64,000 nt of DNA from Amycolatopsis sp. WQ 127309 (GCF_023023025.1 NZ_CP095481.1:5221001-5285000), one strand, 5' to 3'; positions 9,596-18,516 are shown, counted from the first letter of the stretch. The notes: a model not told the origin generated them from the sequence alone. Program-made: numbers and translations.

Positions 9596-10344
9596 GTTAC
9601 AAGGCGAGTTTCCGGGTCTGGCGCGGTGACGACACGGGCGGCGCGCTGCAGGACTTCACGGTGGAGGTGAACGAGGGCGAGGTCGTCCTCGACATCATCC
9701 ACCGGCTGCAGGCCACGCAGGCGTCGGACCTCGCGGTGCGCTGGAACTGCAAGGCGGGCAAGTGCGGTTCGTGCTCGGCGGAGATCAACGGCAAGCCGCG
9801 GCTGCTGTGCATGACGAGGATGTCGACGTTCACCGAGGACGAGGTCGTCACGGTGACGCCGATGCGGACGTTCCCGGTGATCCGTGACCTGGTCACCGAC
9901 GTGTCGTTCAACTACACGAAGGCGCGGGAGATCCCGTCGTTCACCCCGCCCGCCGACCTCAAGCCGGGTGACTACCGGATGCAGCAGGTGGACGTCGAGC
10001 GCTCGCAGGAGTTCCGCAAGTGCATCGAGTGCTTCCTGTGCCAGAACACCTGTCACGTCGTGCGCGACCACGAGGAGAACAAGGAGTCCTTCGCGGGGCC
10101 GCGGTACCTGATGCGGATCGCCGAGCTGGAGATGCACCCGCTCGACGTCGCCGACCGGCGTGACGCGGCCCAGGAGGAGCACGGCCTCGGCCTCTGCAAC
10201 ATCACCAAGTGCTGCAGCGAGGTCTGCCCGGAGGGCATCCACATCACCGACAACGCGCTGATCCCGATGAAGGAGCGCGTGGCGGACCGCAAGTACGACC
10301 CGATCGTCTGGCTGGGCAACAAGCTCTTCCGCCGGGACAAGTGA
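9592..10344 (+). CDS. sdhB: Succinate dehydrogenase iron-sulfur subunit
   Basis: A 250-aa electron-transfer subunit. The N-terminal ferredoxin-like domain has CKAGKCGSCSAEINGKPRLL plus a following Cys for the [2Fe-2S] cluster. The C-terminal domain has CIECFLCQNTCHVV and KCCSEVCPEGIHI for the [4Fe-4S] and [3Fe-4S] clusters. It carries electrons from SdhA to the membrane anchor. Start is set by the ATGA overlap with sdhA. A strong hairpin terminator follows 12 bp after the stop, which closes the operon. Confidence 0.95.
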   Translation: MSYKASFRVWRGDDTGGALQDFTVEVNEGEVVLDIIHRLQATQASDLAVRWNCKAGKCGSCSAEINGKPRLLCMTRMSTFTEDEVVTVTPMRTFPVIRDLVTDVSFNYTKAREIPSFTPPADLKPGDYRMQQVDVERSQEFRKCIECFLCQNTCHVVRDHEENKESFAGPRYLMRIAELEMHPLDVADRRDAAQEEHGLGLCNITKCCSEVCPEGIHITDNALIPMKERVADRKYDPIVWLGNKLFRRDK

Positions 10345-10356
10345 CGCTTTCCGATC

Positions 10357-10397
10357 GACGCTCGCGAACCGGCTGCCGAGGCCGGTTCGCGAGCGTC
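10357..10397 (+). terminator. Hairpin terminator after sdhB
   Basis: A perfect 17-bp stem (10357-10373 with 10381-10397) and a 7-nt loop begin 12 nt after the sdhB stop. The tail is only TTCG, so termination may rely on the stem alone, as is common in high-GC actinomycetes. Confidence 0.85.
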
Positions 10398-10424
10398 TTC
10401 GCATGGGCGTGACAAGGTGGGGGT

Positions 10425-10955
10425 ATGGAGATCGAGCTGCTGCCCCCGTCCGCGGCGGAGGACCGGCCGCTGATCGACCGGATCACCGCGCTGGTCAACC
10501 AGGTCTACGCCGAGTCCGAGAAGGGGCTGTGGCGGGGGAGCACCGACCGGACGTCCGCCGGCGAGGTGGCCGGGTTCGTGCGCGGCGGGGAGATCGCCGT
10601 CGCGCGGGTCGAGGGTGACCTCGCCGGTTCGGTGCGCCTCCGGCGGCTCGACGACCACACCGGCGAGTTCGGGATGCTCGCCGCCGATCCGGCCCGGCGG
10701 GGCGCCGGCGTCGGCCGGGAGCTGGTGCGGTTCGCGGAGCGGGCGAGCCGGGACGCGGGCCGCCGGGAGATGCAGCTGGAGCTGCTCGTGCCGCGCGAGT
10801 GGACGCACCCGTCGAAGCAGTTCCTCGCCGAGTGGTACGACCGGCTCGGTTACCGCGTGACCCACCGCGCCGACCTCGCCGAGGACTACCCGCACCTCGC
10901 GCCGTCGCTGGCCACGCCGTGCGATTTTCTTGTCTACCGCAAGGAACTGGCGTGA
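10425..10955 (+). CDS. GNAT-family N-acetyltransferase
   Basis: A 176-aa acetyl-CoA-dependent acyltransferase of the GCN5 fold. The acetyl-CoA loop is visible as LAADPARRGAGVGRELV at about residues 85-101, after the beta-strand GEFGMLA. The substrate (small amine or protein) is unknown. An AAGGTGGGG precedes the ATG. The stop overlaps the amidohydrolase start by 4 bp (GTGA), so the two are probably one transcript, starting after the sdh terminator. Confidence 0.85.
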   Translation: MEIELLPPSAAEDRPLIDRITALVNQVYAESEKGLWRGSTDRTSAGEVAGFVRGGEIAVARVEGDLAGSVRLRRLDDHTGEFGMLAADPARRGAGVGRELVRFAERASRDAGRREMQLELLVPREWTHPSKQFLAEWYDRLGYRVTHRADLAEDYPHLAPSLATPCDFLVYRKELA

Positions 10956-12070
10956 CGCTGCTCGCCGGCGCGCGGGTGCTCGACCCCGAGACCGGTGAGA
11001 CGACCCGCGCGGACGTCCGGCTCGACGGCGACCGGATCACCGAGGTCGGCCCCGGCCTCGACGGTGCCGGGCGCGTCGACTGCGCGGGCGGACTGCTGAT
11101 CCCCGGGCTCATCGACTGCCACGCGCACGTCGCGTTCCCGCGGCCGGAGCCGTTGCCGCGCAGCGCCCGGGTGCTCGAAGCCGTGCCCGTGCTGCGGAAG
11201 CTGCTCGCGCGCGGGATCACCACCGTCCGCGACGCCTGGGGTGCCGACGCCGGCCTCAAGCACGCCTTGCGCGAAGGCTGGATCACCGGGCCGGACCTGC
11301 TGGTCAGCCTGCGCCAGCTCGGCCCGACCGGCGGCCTCGGGGACAGCTGGGAGCCGCCCGCCGGCGCCGTCGACCGCTTCGGTGACCCGTCGCTGCCGGA
11401 CCCGCTGTTCGACGGGCCGGACGCGGCGCGTGCGGCGGTTCGCCGGATGGTGCGCGCCGGGGCGGACTGGATCAAGGTGGGGGCGAGCGGGGCCATGCGG
11501 GCGGTCCGCGCGGGCGTGGACGTCCGCCCGACCGACGAGGAGCTCGTCGCGCTGGTCGACGAGGCTCGCCGGTGCGGGCGGGACGCCATGGCCCACGCGC
11601 ACACGTCCGCCGCCGTGGTCTCGGCGGCCCGCGCGGGGGTGCGGAGCGTCGAGCACGGCACCTTCCTGGACGACGAAGCCGTTGCGGCGCTGGGGAACGC
11701 CTGGTTCGTGCCGACGCTGGTGCCGATCGGCGGCAGCGAGTTCGCCGCGGACCACCGCCGGTCGGTGCGCCTCGCCGCCGAGGCGGGTGTCCGGATCGCC
11801 GCGGGCTCGGACCTCGCCCCACGCCCCCATGTCGACTTGACGACCGAGCTGCGGTTGCTGGCCGCGGTCCTCGGCGACGCGGCGGCCCTGAAGGCGGCCA
11901 CCAGCGAAGCGGCGAGGCTGCTGCGCCTCGACGACGACCGCGGCCGTGTCGAGCCGGGCCTGCGGGCCGACCTGGTGCTGCTCGACGGCACGGACCTCGA
12001 CGTGACCGACCTGCCGGGTCGGGTCCGGGCGGTCTGGCACGACGGAAAGGCCGTCAGCACAAGGGAATGA
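10952..12070 (+). CDS. Amidohydrolase-superfamily metal-dependent hydrolase (imidazolonepropionase/prolidase-like)
   Basis: A 372-aa enzyme of the imidazolonepropionase-like branch. Metal ligands are seen in order: PGLIDCHAHVAF (HxH), DWIKVGASGA with the bridging Lys, MAHAHTS and SVEHGTF (His ligands), and AAGSDLAP with the catalytic Asp. An N-terminal beta-sandwich strand precedes the barrel. Such enzymes cut cyclic amides or Xaa-Pro-type dipeptides; the true substrate is unknown. The GTG start is coupled to the GNAT gene, which hints that acetylation and hydrolysis act on related amides. Confidence 0.85.
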   Translation: MTLLAGARVLDPETGETTRADVRLDGDRITEVGPGLDGAGRVDCAGGLLIPGLIDCHAHVAFPRPEPLPRSARVLEAVPVLRKLLARGITTVRDAWGADAGLKHALREGWITGPDLLVSLRQLGPTGGLGDSWEPPAGAVDRFGDPSLPDPLFDGPDAARAAVRRMVRAGADWIKVGASGAMRAVRAGVDVRPTDEELVALVDEARRCGRDAMAHAHTSAAVVSAARAGVRSVEHGTFLDDEAVAALGNAWFVPTLVPIGGSEFAADHRRSVRLAAEAGVRIAAGSDLAPRPHVDLTTELRLLAAVLGDAAALKAATSEAARLLRLDDDRGRVEPGLRADLVLLDGTDLDVTDLPGRVRAVWHDGKAVSTRE

Positions 12071-12098
12071 CGGGGAGGGGGCGTGGGCGGGGGTGGGT

Positions 12099-12950
12099 TC
12101 AGTCCGTCATGAGTTCGAACTCCTCGGTCAGGCGGATCAGGAAATCGCGCGAGTCCCGTTCGGACAACGCCACTTGCTCCAGGCGGGTGCGCAGGACGTA
12201 GAAGGCCTCGACCGCGACCCGGTCGTCGACGAACAGCCCCGCGGCGAAGGTTTCCTCGTAGGCCACAGCGGGGTGTTCGGCGAACTCCATGATCGTGAAG
12301 CGGCTGCCGACCAGGTGGTAGGGCGGCGCCGAGGCGGGCACGACGCGGATGGTGCAGTGGGGCAGGTTGGTGGCGAGCACGAGGGACTGCAGCTGTTCGT
12401 GCATCAGCGCCGGATCGCGCACGATCGAGCGCAGGGTGTGTTCGTGGACGAAGTACAGGCAGTCCGGCGGGTTCGTCCGCTGCAGCAGCCGTTGCCGGTC
12501 CATTCTCGCCTGGATCAGGAGCTGGAGCCGGTCCGTGGTGTACCGGCCGGACATCTCGTAGAGGGTGCGGACGTAGTCCTCGGTCTGGAGCATGCCGGGC
12601 AGGGCCGTCGGGCTGTTCGAGATCACCCGGGTCGCCAGGTTCTCCTGGACGATGAGGGACTTCGCGGGATCGACGAGCGCGCTGAAGTACGGCCGCACCC
12701 AGTAGAGGTCGCTCGGGGGTTTTGTCAGTTCCAGCAACCTGTTCCGTTCCGGGGCCTTGGTTCCGCAGTTGGCCAGGTAGATCGCCGCGTCGATCGGGGA
12801 GATGCGGCGGCCGTTCTCCCAGCCGGACACCTTCGACGCAGACCAGTCCGCGCGCCGGGCCAGCTCGCGCAGCGACATCTGCTTCGCTTCGCGCTGGGTC
12901 TTCAACTCGATGCCCATCTCCCGTGTGCGCACCGTGCTCTTTTCGGTCAT
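12099..12950 (-). CDS. XRE-family regulator with DUF5753 domain
   Basis: A 283-aa protein with an N-terminal helix-turn-helix (KQMSLRELARRADWSASKVSGWENG, about residues 19-43) and a C-terminal DUF5753 ligand or partner domain (LPGMLQTEDYVRTL at about 95). This architecture is greatly expanded in actinomycetes, where such genes often sit beside a small DUF397 gene; none is found here. It is convergent with the amidohydrolase gene and divergent from the DUF4037 gene, whose upstream palindromes could be its target. Confidence 0.9.
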   Translation of the reverse strand: MTEKSTVRTREMGIELKTQREAKQMSLRELARRADWSASKVSGWENGRRISPIDAAIYLANCGTKAPERNRLLELTKPPSDLYWVRPYFSALVDPAKSLIVQENLATRVISNSPTALPGMLQTEDYVRTLYEMSGRYTTDRLQLLIQARMDRQRLLQRTNPPDCLYFVHEHTLRSIVRDPALMHEQLQSLVLATNLPHCTIRVVPASAPPYHLVGSRFTIMEFAEHPAVAYEETFAAGLFVDDRVAVEAFYVLRTRLEQVALSERDSRDFLIRLTEEFELMTD

Positions 12951-13062
12951 GCTCGCACGCTAAAGGCAACCACCGACAAAATGCCGCGTGCCGCGCGAGG
13001 ATTCACCGGAAGGGATGTGGGGTGTTCTGCCTGTGTGACAACGGGTTTAGCCCGCGAAGCGC

Positions 13063-13098
13063 TGTGAAGCAGCTTCGCACAATGAAGCGCGCTTCGCA
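13063..13098. promoter_or_regulatory. Two tandem palindromes upstream of the DUF4037 gene
   Basis: TGTGAAGC-A-GCTTCGCACA (13063-13081) is followed at once by ATGAAGCGCGCTTCGCA (13082-13098), with centres about 18 bp apart; a further GCGAAGCG half-site lies just upstream. The second ends 23 bp before the DUF4037 start. This is a typical cooperative repressor layout; the adjacent XRE regulator is the first candidate. Confidence 0.5.
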
Positions 13099-13121
13099 CG
13101 TTAGTAAGCCAAAATGGCCGT

Positions 13122-14063
13122 ATGACGTTCATTTCCGGAATCGAACTCGCGCGCCGCTTCTACGGCGGCGTAGTGCGTCCGCTGCTCGCCGGCGAGCCCC
13201 ACAGCGCCGCGTTGCTCGGCCCCGGTTCCGAGGTCCTCGGCTTCGACACGGAACGCTCGGCCGACCACGACTGGACCGCGCGCGTCCAGCTGTTCCTGCC
13301 GCGCGTCCGCGAGGTCCGGGTGCCGGAGACGTTCCTCGGTCACCCGGCGAAGCTGATCGTCGCGACGCTCGACGACTGGCCGCGCTGTGTGCTCGGCTTC
13401 GACCCGCGCCGGCCGGAGCGGCGTGACTGGCTCGCCACCCCGACGCAGGTCTTCGCGGAGTTCACCGGCGGCGCGGTCTTCCACGACGCCCTCGGGCTGG
13501 AAGTGCTGCGCCGCAACGTCGCCTGGTACCCGGACGACGTCTGGCGGTACGTCCTCGCGTGCCAGTGGCGGCGGATCGAGCAGGAGGAACCGTTCGCCGG
13601 GCGGTGCGGGGAGGCCGGGGACGAGCTGGGCTCGGCCGTCGTCGCGGCGCGGCTCGTGCGGGACCTGATGCGGCTGTGCCTGCTGATGGCGCGCCGGTAC
13701 CCGCCGTACAGCAAGTGGCTCGGCAGCGCGTTCGCGCGGCTGTCGATCGCCGGGACGCTCACGCCGTCGTTGACCGCGGCCCTCGCCGCGACGGACTGGC
13801 GGGAGCGCGAACGGCACCTCGTGACGGCCGGCGAGACGGTCGCCGAGGCGCACAACGCTCTCGGGCTCACCGAGCCGCTGGACCCGCGGGCGAGCGCGTT
13901 CCACGACCGGCCGTTCCGGGTGATCCACGCCGAGCGGTTCGCCGCGGCGCTGTACGCCGGGACGGCGTCACCCGCCGGGGCGATCGACCAGTTCGTGGAC
14001 AGCACCGACGCGCTCGGCGACCGCGCGTTCACGCGCCGGGTGGTTGACTGCCCGGATGGCTGA
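13122..14063 (+). CDS. DUF4037-domain protein (nucleotidyltransferase-like)
   Basis: A 313-aa soluble protein. The N-terminal segment LLGPGSEVLGFDTERSADHD has the GS-x(n)-DxD layout of nucleotidyltransferase folds, and the C-terminal part has YSKWLGSAFARL, typical of the DUF4037 family. Its reaction is unknown. No clear ribosome-binding site precedes the ATG and a TTAGTA element lies only 16 nt upstream, so the leader may be very short. It overlaps the next gene by 8 bp. Confidence 0.7.
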   Translation: MTFISGIELARRFYGGVVRPLLAGEPHSAALLGPGSEVLGFDTERSADHDWTARVQLFLPRVREVRVPETFLGHPAKLIVATLDDWPRCVLGFDPRRPERRDWLATPTQVFAEFTGGAVFHDALGLEVLRRNVAWYPDDVWRYVLACQWRRIEQEEPFAGRCGEAGDELGSAVVAARLVRDLMRLCLLMARRYPPYSKWLGSAFARLSIAGTLTPSLTAALAATDWRERERHLVTAGETVAEAHNALGLTEPLDPRASAFHDRPFRVIHAERFAAALYAGTASPAGAIDQFVDSTDALGDRAFTRRVVDCPDG

Positions 14064-14745
14064 GACGAAACCGCGCGACCTGGCGGTGCTGCTGCTGACG
14101 CTGACCGTCGTGACCGGGGTGGTCGACGCGGTCAGCTTCCTCGGGCTGGGCCGCGTGTTCGTGGCGAACATGACCGGCAACGTCGTGTTCCTCGGGTTCG
14201 CGGCGGCGGGCGAGACGACGTTGTCGGTGGTGGCGTCGCTGACGGCGGTCGCGGCGTTCCTGGCGGGCGCCCTCGCCGGCGGCCGGCTGGCGCGCGCCGA
14301 GGAGGACCACGGCGCGCTGCGGAAGGCGACGGCGGTCCAGGCGCTGCTGGTCGCGGTGGCGGTCGTGCTGTCGGCGACCCTGGGCAGCGGCACGCGGCTG
14401 GGCAGCGAGCTGCTGATCGTGGTGCTGGGCGTGGCGATGGGCCTGCAGAACGCGGCGGTCCGCCGCATCGGTGCCCCCGACCTGACGACCACGGTGCTGA
14501 CGATGACGCTGACGGGCTTCGCGGCGGACTCCAAGGCCGCGGGCGGCGAAGGGTCGCACCCGCTGCGGAAGGTGGTCGCCGTGGCGGCGATGCTGGCTGG
14601 CGCCTTCGCGGGCGGGATGCTGCAGCTGCACGTCGCGATGTGGGCGGCGCTGACGCTGGCCTTGGTGCTGGTGGTCGCCGTGCTGGCGGCGCTGCAGCTC
14701 GACCGGTCGCGTAACAGGACCACCGCGGACCGCGACTCCGGCTGA
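14056..14745 (+). CDS. YoaK-family (DUF1275) membrane protein
   Basis: A 229-aa inner-membrane protein with about six hydrophobic helices and the N-terminal family signature VDAVSFLGLGRVFVANMTGN. The family's function is not established. The ATG at 14056, inside the end of the DUF4037 gene, is preferred over a TTG four codons earlier because the family begins just before the first helix. It is coupled to the preceding gene, but nothing else links the two functionally. Confidence 0.85.
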   Translation: MAETKPRDLAVLLLTLTVVTGVVDAVSFLGLGRVFVANMTGNVVFLGFAAAGETTLSVVASLTAVAAFLAGALAGGRLARAEEDHGALRKATAVQALLVAVAVVLSATLGSGTRLGSELLIVVLGVAMGLQNAAVRRIGAPDLTTTVLTMTLTGFAADSKAAGGEGSHPLRKVVAVAAMLAGAFAGGMLQLHVAMWAALTLALVLVVAVLAALQLDRSRNRTTADRDSG

Positions 14746-14772
14746 CACGAGGTGATCTCCGGGAGGCGTCGG

Positions 14773-16038
14773 ATGTTCGGTGGGCGGAAGCGGCAGGAAG
14801 AGCTGGAAGCCGCACAGGGCGAAAACCGGTACCTGCGCGGCGAACTCCAGCGGCTGGGCGGGCTCGGCTCGGTCGGCCTCCAGCAGGAGATCGGGGCGCT
14901 CACGCAGCGGCTGCACGCGGACCAGGCCCGCTACCAGCAGGAAACCTCGGCCATGAACGCCGAGTCCTCCCGGCTGCAGGCGCGGCTCGCCTCGTTGCGC
15001 GCGGAGGTCGTCGAGACCGACGACGCCAGGTTGATGCAGGAAGTCGGCGTCTACGAATACCGGCACGTCCTCGCGGACGCCGAGGCCTACAAGGCGGAGC
15101 GGGAACGCTTGAAGGCGGCGATGAAAGCGATGGTCGGCGGGACGACCGCGGTCGAGGCGTCCAGCAGCTTCCACTACAACAACTCGCTGGCCCAGGGCCG
15201 CAAGTTCGTCGGTGACCTCTCGAAACTGATGCTCCGGGCCTACAGCGCGGAAGCCGAGAACTGCGTCCGCGTGCTGAAAGCCGGAAACCTCCCCTCGGCG
15301 GTGAAACGGCTCGAGACGGCGGTCCGGACGATCGAGAAGCTCGGGACGATGGCCTCGATCCGGATCAGCCCGGCCTACCACGCGATGCGCGTCCGGGAAC
15401 TGGAGCTGACGGCCGACTACCTCGCGAAGAAGCAGCAGGAGAAGGAGGACGAGCGCGAACGGCGCGCCGTCCTCCGGGAAGAGCAGAAGGCGTTGCAGGA
15501 GTACCGGCGGGAACAGGAGCGGTTGCTGAAGGAACAGGGGCACTACCGCAACGCCATCGCCGCACTCCGCGCGAAGGGTGACGTCGCCGGTGCGGCCGAC
15601 CTCGAGCGGAAGCTGGCCGAAATCGAAGCCGCGCTGAGCGGGATCGAACAGCGGCAGGCCAACGTCCGCGCGGGGTACGTCTACGTGATCAGCAACATCG
15701 GCTCGTTCGGCCCGGAGGTCGTGAAGATCGGGATGACCCGGCGGCTCGAGCCGATGGACCGGGTGCGCGAACTGGGCGACGCGTCGGTGCCGTTCCGGTT
15801 CGACGTGCACGCGCTGTTCTTCTCGCACGACGCCGTGGGCATCGAGCACGAGCTCCACACCAAGCTGGAGGCGCGGCGGCTGAACCGCGTCAACCGGCGG
15901 CGCGAGTACTTCCGGTGCACGCCGGCCGAGGTCAAGGCGCTGCTCCACGACCTCGCCGGGAACCTGCTCGACTACCGGGACGAGGCCGAGGCGTCCGAGT
16001 ACCGGCAGAGCGTCGGTGAGGCCGTTCCCGCCGCGTGA
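14773..16038 (+). CDS. DUF4041 protein with C-terminal MUG113/T5orf172 (GIY-YIG-like) domain
   Basis: A 421-aa protein with three parts. Residues about 1-100 form a coiled coil; about 100-300 is a DUF4041-type region with a second long charged helix; the C-terminus has GYVYVISNIGSFGPEVVKIG followed by HELHTKLEARRLNRVNRRREYF, the T5orf172/MUG113 pattern related to GIY-YIG nucleases (Y-x-Y start, conserved KIGMT, terminal Glu-Tyr-Phe). Such proteins occur in phages and mobile elements and are suspected DNA-binding or nuclease proteins. GGGAGG precedes the ATG. No phage genes surround it. Confidence 0.75.
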   Translation: MFGGRKRQEELEAAQGENRYLRGELQRLGGLGSVGLQQEIGALTQRLHADQARYQQETSAMNAESSRLQARLASLRAEVVETDDARLMQEVGVYEYRHVLADAEAYKAERERLKAAMKAMVGGTTAVEASSSFHYNNSLAQGRKFVGDLSKLMLRAYSAEAENCVRVLKAGNLPSAVKRLETAVRTIEKLGTMASIRISPAYHAMRVRELELTADYLAKKQQEKEDERERRAVLREEQKALQEYRREQERLLKEQGHYRNAIAALRAKGDVAGAADLERKLAEIEAALSGIEQRQANVRAGYVYVISNIGSFGPEVVKIGMTRRLEPMDRVRELGDASVPFRFDVHALFFSHDAVGIEHELHTKLEARRLNRVNRRREYFRCTPAEVKALLHDLAGNLLDYRDEAEASEYRQSVGEAVPAA

Positions 16039-16046
16039 CCGGCCGG

Positions 16047-16784
16047 TCAGCCGAGGGCGCGGCCGCCGTCGACCCGGAGGCGCTGGCCCGTGATGAAGCT
16101 CGCCTCCTTCGAGGCGAAGAAGCTCACCGCCGCGGCGACGTCCTCCGGTTTGCCCAGGCGGCCTGCCGGGACCGAGGCGCGGTAGGCTTCGCGTTCGGCT
16201 TCCGGGACGTTCGCGTGGCGTTCCACCGGGACGAAGCCCGGGGCCACCGTGTTGACCGTGATGCCGTCCGGTGCGAGTTCGCGGGCCCACGCGCGGGCCA
16301 GGCCGACCTGGGCCGCCTTCGCCGTCGCGTACGCCGAGCGGCCGACCGGTGCCTTGTCCGCCTGCTCCGAATCGATGTGCACGATCCGGCCGTGGCCCCG
16401 GGAGCGCATCCCGGGCAGCACCGCGTGGCCGAGCAGCACCGGTGAGCGCACGAAGAAGTCCAGCTCGGCCAGGTGATCCGGCCAGTCCACTTCGGACACC
16501 AGGCCGTCCGGCTGCGGGCCGGTCGCGTTGAGGACCAGGACCTCGATCGGGCCCAGCAGCGCCGTCACCGCGTCGATCAGCTCGCCGACCTGACGCCGGT
16601 CGGTGACGTCCGCGGCGAACGCGGCGGCCTTGCCGCCCGCGGCGAGGACGTCCTCGGCGGCGGTCTCCAGGCCGGGGTCGTCGTGCGGCGCGTTCACCGC
16701 CACCGCGAACCCGTCGCGGGCCAGGCGCCGCGCGATCACCCGGCCGAGGCCGCGGGAACTTCCGGTCACCAGTGCGACACCCAT
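16047..16784 (-). CDS. Short-chain dehydrogenase/reductase (3-oxoacyl-ACP reductase type)
   Basis: A 245-aa NAD(P)-dependent oxidoreductase: TGSSRGLG cofactor loop at the N-terminus, LVLNATG in the NAG position, catalytic Tyr-x3-Lys in SAYATAKAA, and a C-terminal FITGQRLRVDGG. The first residue of the NNAG motif is altered. The ATG at 16784 starts 5 codons before the first beta-strand. It is convergent with the MUG113 gene, 8 bp apart. Substrate unknown. Confidence 0.88.
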   Translation of the reverse strand: MGVALVTGSSRGLGRVIARRLARDGFAVAVNAPHDDPGLETAAEDVLAAGGKAAAFAADVTDRRQVGELIDAVTALLGPIEVLVLNATGPQPDGLVSEVDWPDHLAELDFFVRSPVLLGHAVLPGMRSRGHGRIVHIDSEQADKAPVGRSAYATAKAAQVGLARAWARELAPDGITVNTVAPGFVPVERHANVPEAEREAYRASVPAGRLGKPEDVAAAVSFFASKEASFITGQRLRVDGGRALG

Positions 16785-16851
16785 GCGCCCGACGCTAGGG
16801 GAGACCCCCGGGTACGACAACCCTCCGGCTCAGCCGATCGGGGGAAACGAA

Positions 16852-16887
16852 AAGCGGGTGGGTGCGCAACCGCGCACCCACCCGCTT
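16852..16887 (-). terminator. Terminator of the gluABCD operon
   Basis: A perfect 16-bp stem (16852-16867 with 16872-16887) with a 4-nt AACC loop lies 14 nt beyond the gluD stop. Read on the minus strand it is followed by TTTTCGTTT, the strongest T-rich tail in this region. Confidence 0.85.
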
Positions 16888-16901
16888 CCGGTGATCCGAC
16901 G

Positions 16902-17804
16902 TCAGAGCGAGCGGCCGGTGTTGAAGTCGGTCGCCGTCACGACGGACGGCGGCCCTTCCATCGGCTTCGCGCCCCGCGGGGCCTTCTTCCGGCGCGACAG
17001 CTTCCGCTCCAGCCACGAGGCGAACCACGAGAGGAGCAGGTTGAGCGCGATGAAGATGAGCGCGATGACGATCAGCGTCGGGATCGTGTTGTTGAAGTTG
17101 CCGGTGATCGGTCCCGAGCCGCGGATCAGCTCGTCGTAGCCGATCGTCAGCTGGCCGGCCAGCGCCGTGTCCTTGAGGATGACCACCAGCTGGCTGACCA
17201 GCGCCGGGAGCATCAGGGTGACGGCCTGGGGGAGCAGGACGCTGACCATCGTCTGGGTCTTGCGCAGGCCCAGCGCCGACGACGCCTCCGTCTGCCCCTT
17301 CGGCAGCGACAGGATGCCGGCCCGGAACACCTCCGCCATCACCGAGCCGTTGTAGAGCACCAGGCCCGTGACCGCGGCGAACAGCGGGCGGGTGTCCGGG
17401 CTGATGTCGGTGTAGTAGGCGTACAGCGACGCCCCGAACACCATCAGCAGCAGCACCGGGATGGCCCGGAAGAACTCGACCACGGCGCCGACCGGGATCC
17501 GCACCCACTTGTGCTCGGACAGCCGGCCGATGCCCAGCAGGGCGCCGATCGGCAGGGCGATCACGATGGACAGCCCGGCCGCTTCGAGGGTCTTCACCAG
17601 ACCCGGCAGCAGGAACTGGGTCCAGGTGGACCCTTCGACGAACGGCTTCCAGAGGGCGCCCGCCCACTGGCCCTTCTCGGCGAAGCGGTCGTAGACGAAG
17701 TACGCCACGGCCAGCAGGATCAGCACGAACAGCACCGAGTAGAGCCAGTTGCGGGTGCGGGCCTTCGGGCCGGGGGCGTCGTAGAGGACGGCCTGCGTGC
17801 TCAT
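16902..17804 (-). CDS. gluD: Glutamate/polar amino acid ABC transporter permease
   Basis: A 300-aa permease of the HisM/GluD family. A first helix (LYSVLFVLILLAVAYFVYD) is followed by the conserved inner-membrane domain with the EAA loop (SALGLRKTQTMVSVLLPQA) that docks on the ATPase. The C-terminus is basic. The ATG is set by the 4-bp overlap with gluC. With GluC it forms the membrane channel of the importer. Confidence 0.92.
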   Translation of the reverse strand: MSTQAVLYDAPGPKARTRNWLYSVLFVLILLAVAYFVYDRFAEKGQWAGALWKPFVEGSTWTQFLLPGLVKTLEAAGLSIVIALPIGALLGIGRLSEHKWVRIPVGAVVEFFRAIPVLLLMVFGASLYAYYTDISPDTRPLFAAVTGLVLYNGSVMAEVFRAGILSLPKGQTEASSALGLRKTQTMVSVLLPQAVTLMLPALVSQLVVILKDTALAGQLTIGYDELIRGSGPITGNFNNTIPTLIVIALIFIALNLLLSWFASWLERKLSRRKKAPRGAKPMEGPPSVVTATDFNTGRSL

Positions 17805-18487
17805 CGCTTGACCTCGGCTTTCTTGGCGACCCAGCCGAGCAGCAGGCCGAGTGGCAGTACCAGCGCGACGAACACCAGTGCGAACAGGATGAAGACGTAG
17901 AACAGGGAGTCGGACTCGTTCTCCACCATCGTCGACATCAGCAGCGACGCCTCCGCGACGCCGATCACCGAGGCGACCGTGGTGTTCTTCAGCAGCGCGA
18001 TCAGGACGTTCGCCAGCGGCGCGATGACCGCGCGGAACGCCTGGGGCAGCACGATCAGGCCCAGCACCTGCACGAAGTTGAGCCCGAGGGCCCGCGCCGC
18101 CTCGGCCTGGCCGACCGGGACGGTGTTGATGCCCGAACGCAGCGATTCGCACACGAAGGTCGCGGTGTAGACGATGAAGCCCAGCACGGCCAGCCGGAAC
18201 GCGTTGTCGGCCAGCGAGGTGGGCGAGTCGGACGCAGCCAGGTTGATGCCGAGGGTGGACGAAAGACCCAGCGAGGTGAAGATGATGATCACCGTCAGCG
18301 GGGTGTTCCGGAAGATGTTGACGTACACCGTGGCGAACCCGCGCATGATCGGCACCGGGCTGACCCGCATGCCCACCAGGATCGTGCCCCAGATCAGCGC
18401 GCCGATCGCCGAGAAGAACGTCAGCTGGATCGTCGTCCAGAACGCGTCGACGAGGTTGTAGTCAGGATTGTTGAGGAAATCGAACAC
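17801..18487 (-). CDS. gluC: Glutamate/polar amino acid ABC transporter permease
   Basis: A 228-aa permease beginning FDFLNNPDYNLVDAFWTTI, as in corynebacterial GluC. The EAA loop is ARALGLNFVQVLGLIVLPQA. The GTG at 18487 is chosen because family members start there; upstream in-frame codons fall into a hairpin region. It pairs with GluD. Confidence 0.92.
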   Translation of the reverse strand: MFDFLNNPDYNLVDAFWTTIQLTFFSAIGALIWGTILVGMRVSPVPIMRGFATVYVNIFRNTPLTVIIIFTSLGLSSTLGINLAASDSPTSLADNAFRLAVLGFIVYTATFVCESLRSGINTVPVGQAEAARALGLNFVQVLGLIVLPQAFRAVIAPLANVLIALLKNTTVASVIGVAEASLLMSTMVENESDSLFYVFILFALVFVALVLPLGLLLGWVAKKAEVKR

Positions 18488-18516
18488 GGTTGTCCAACCT
18501 GGCCTCGGAACGGGAA

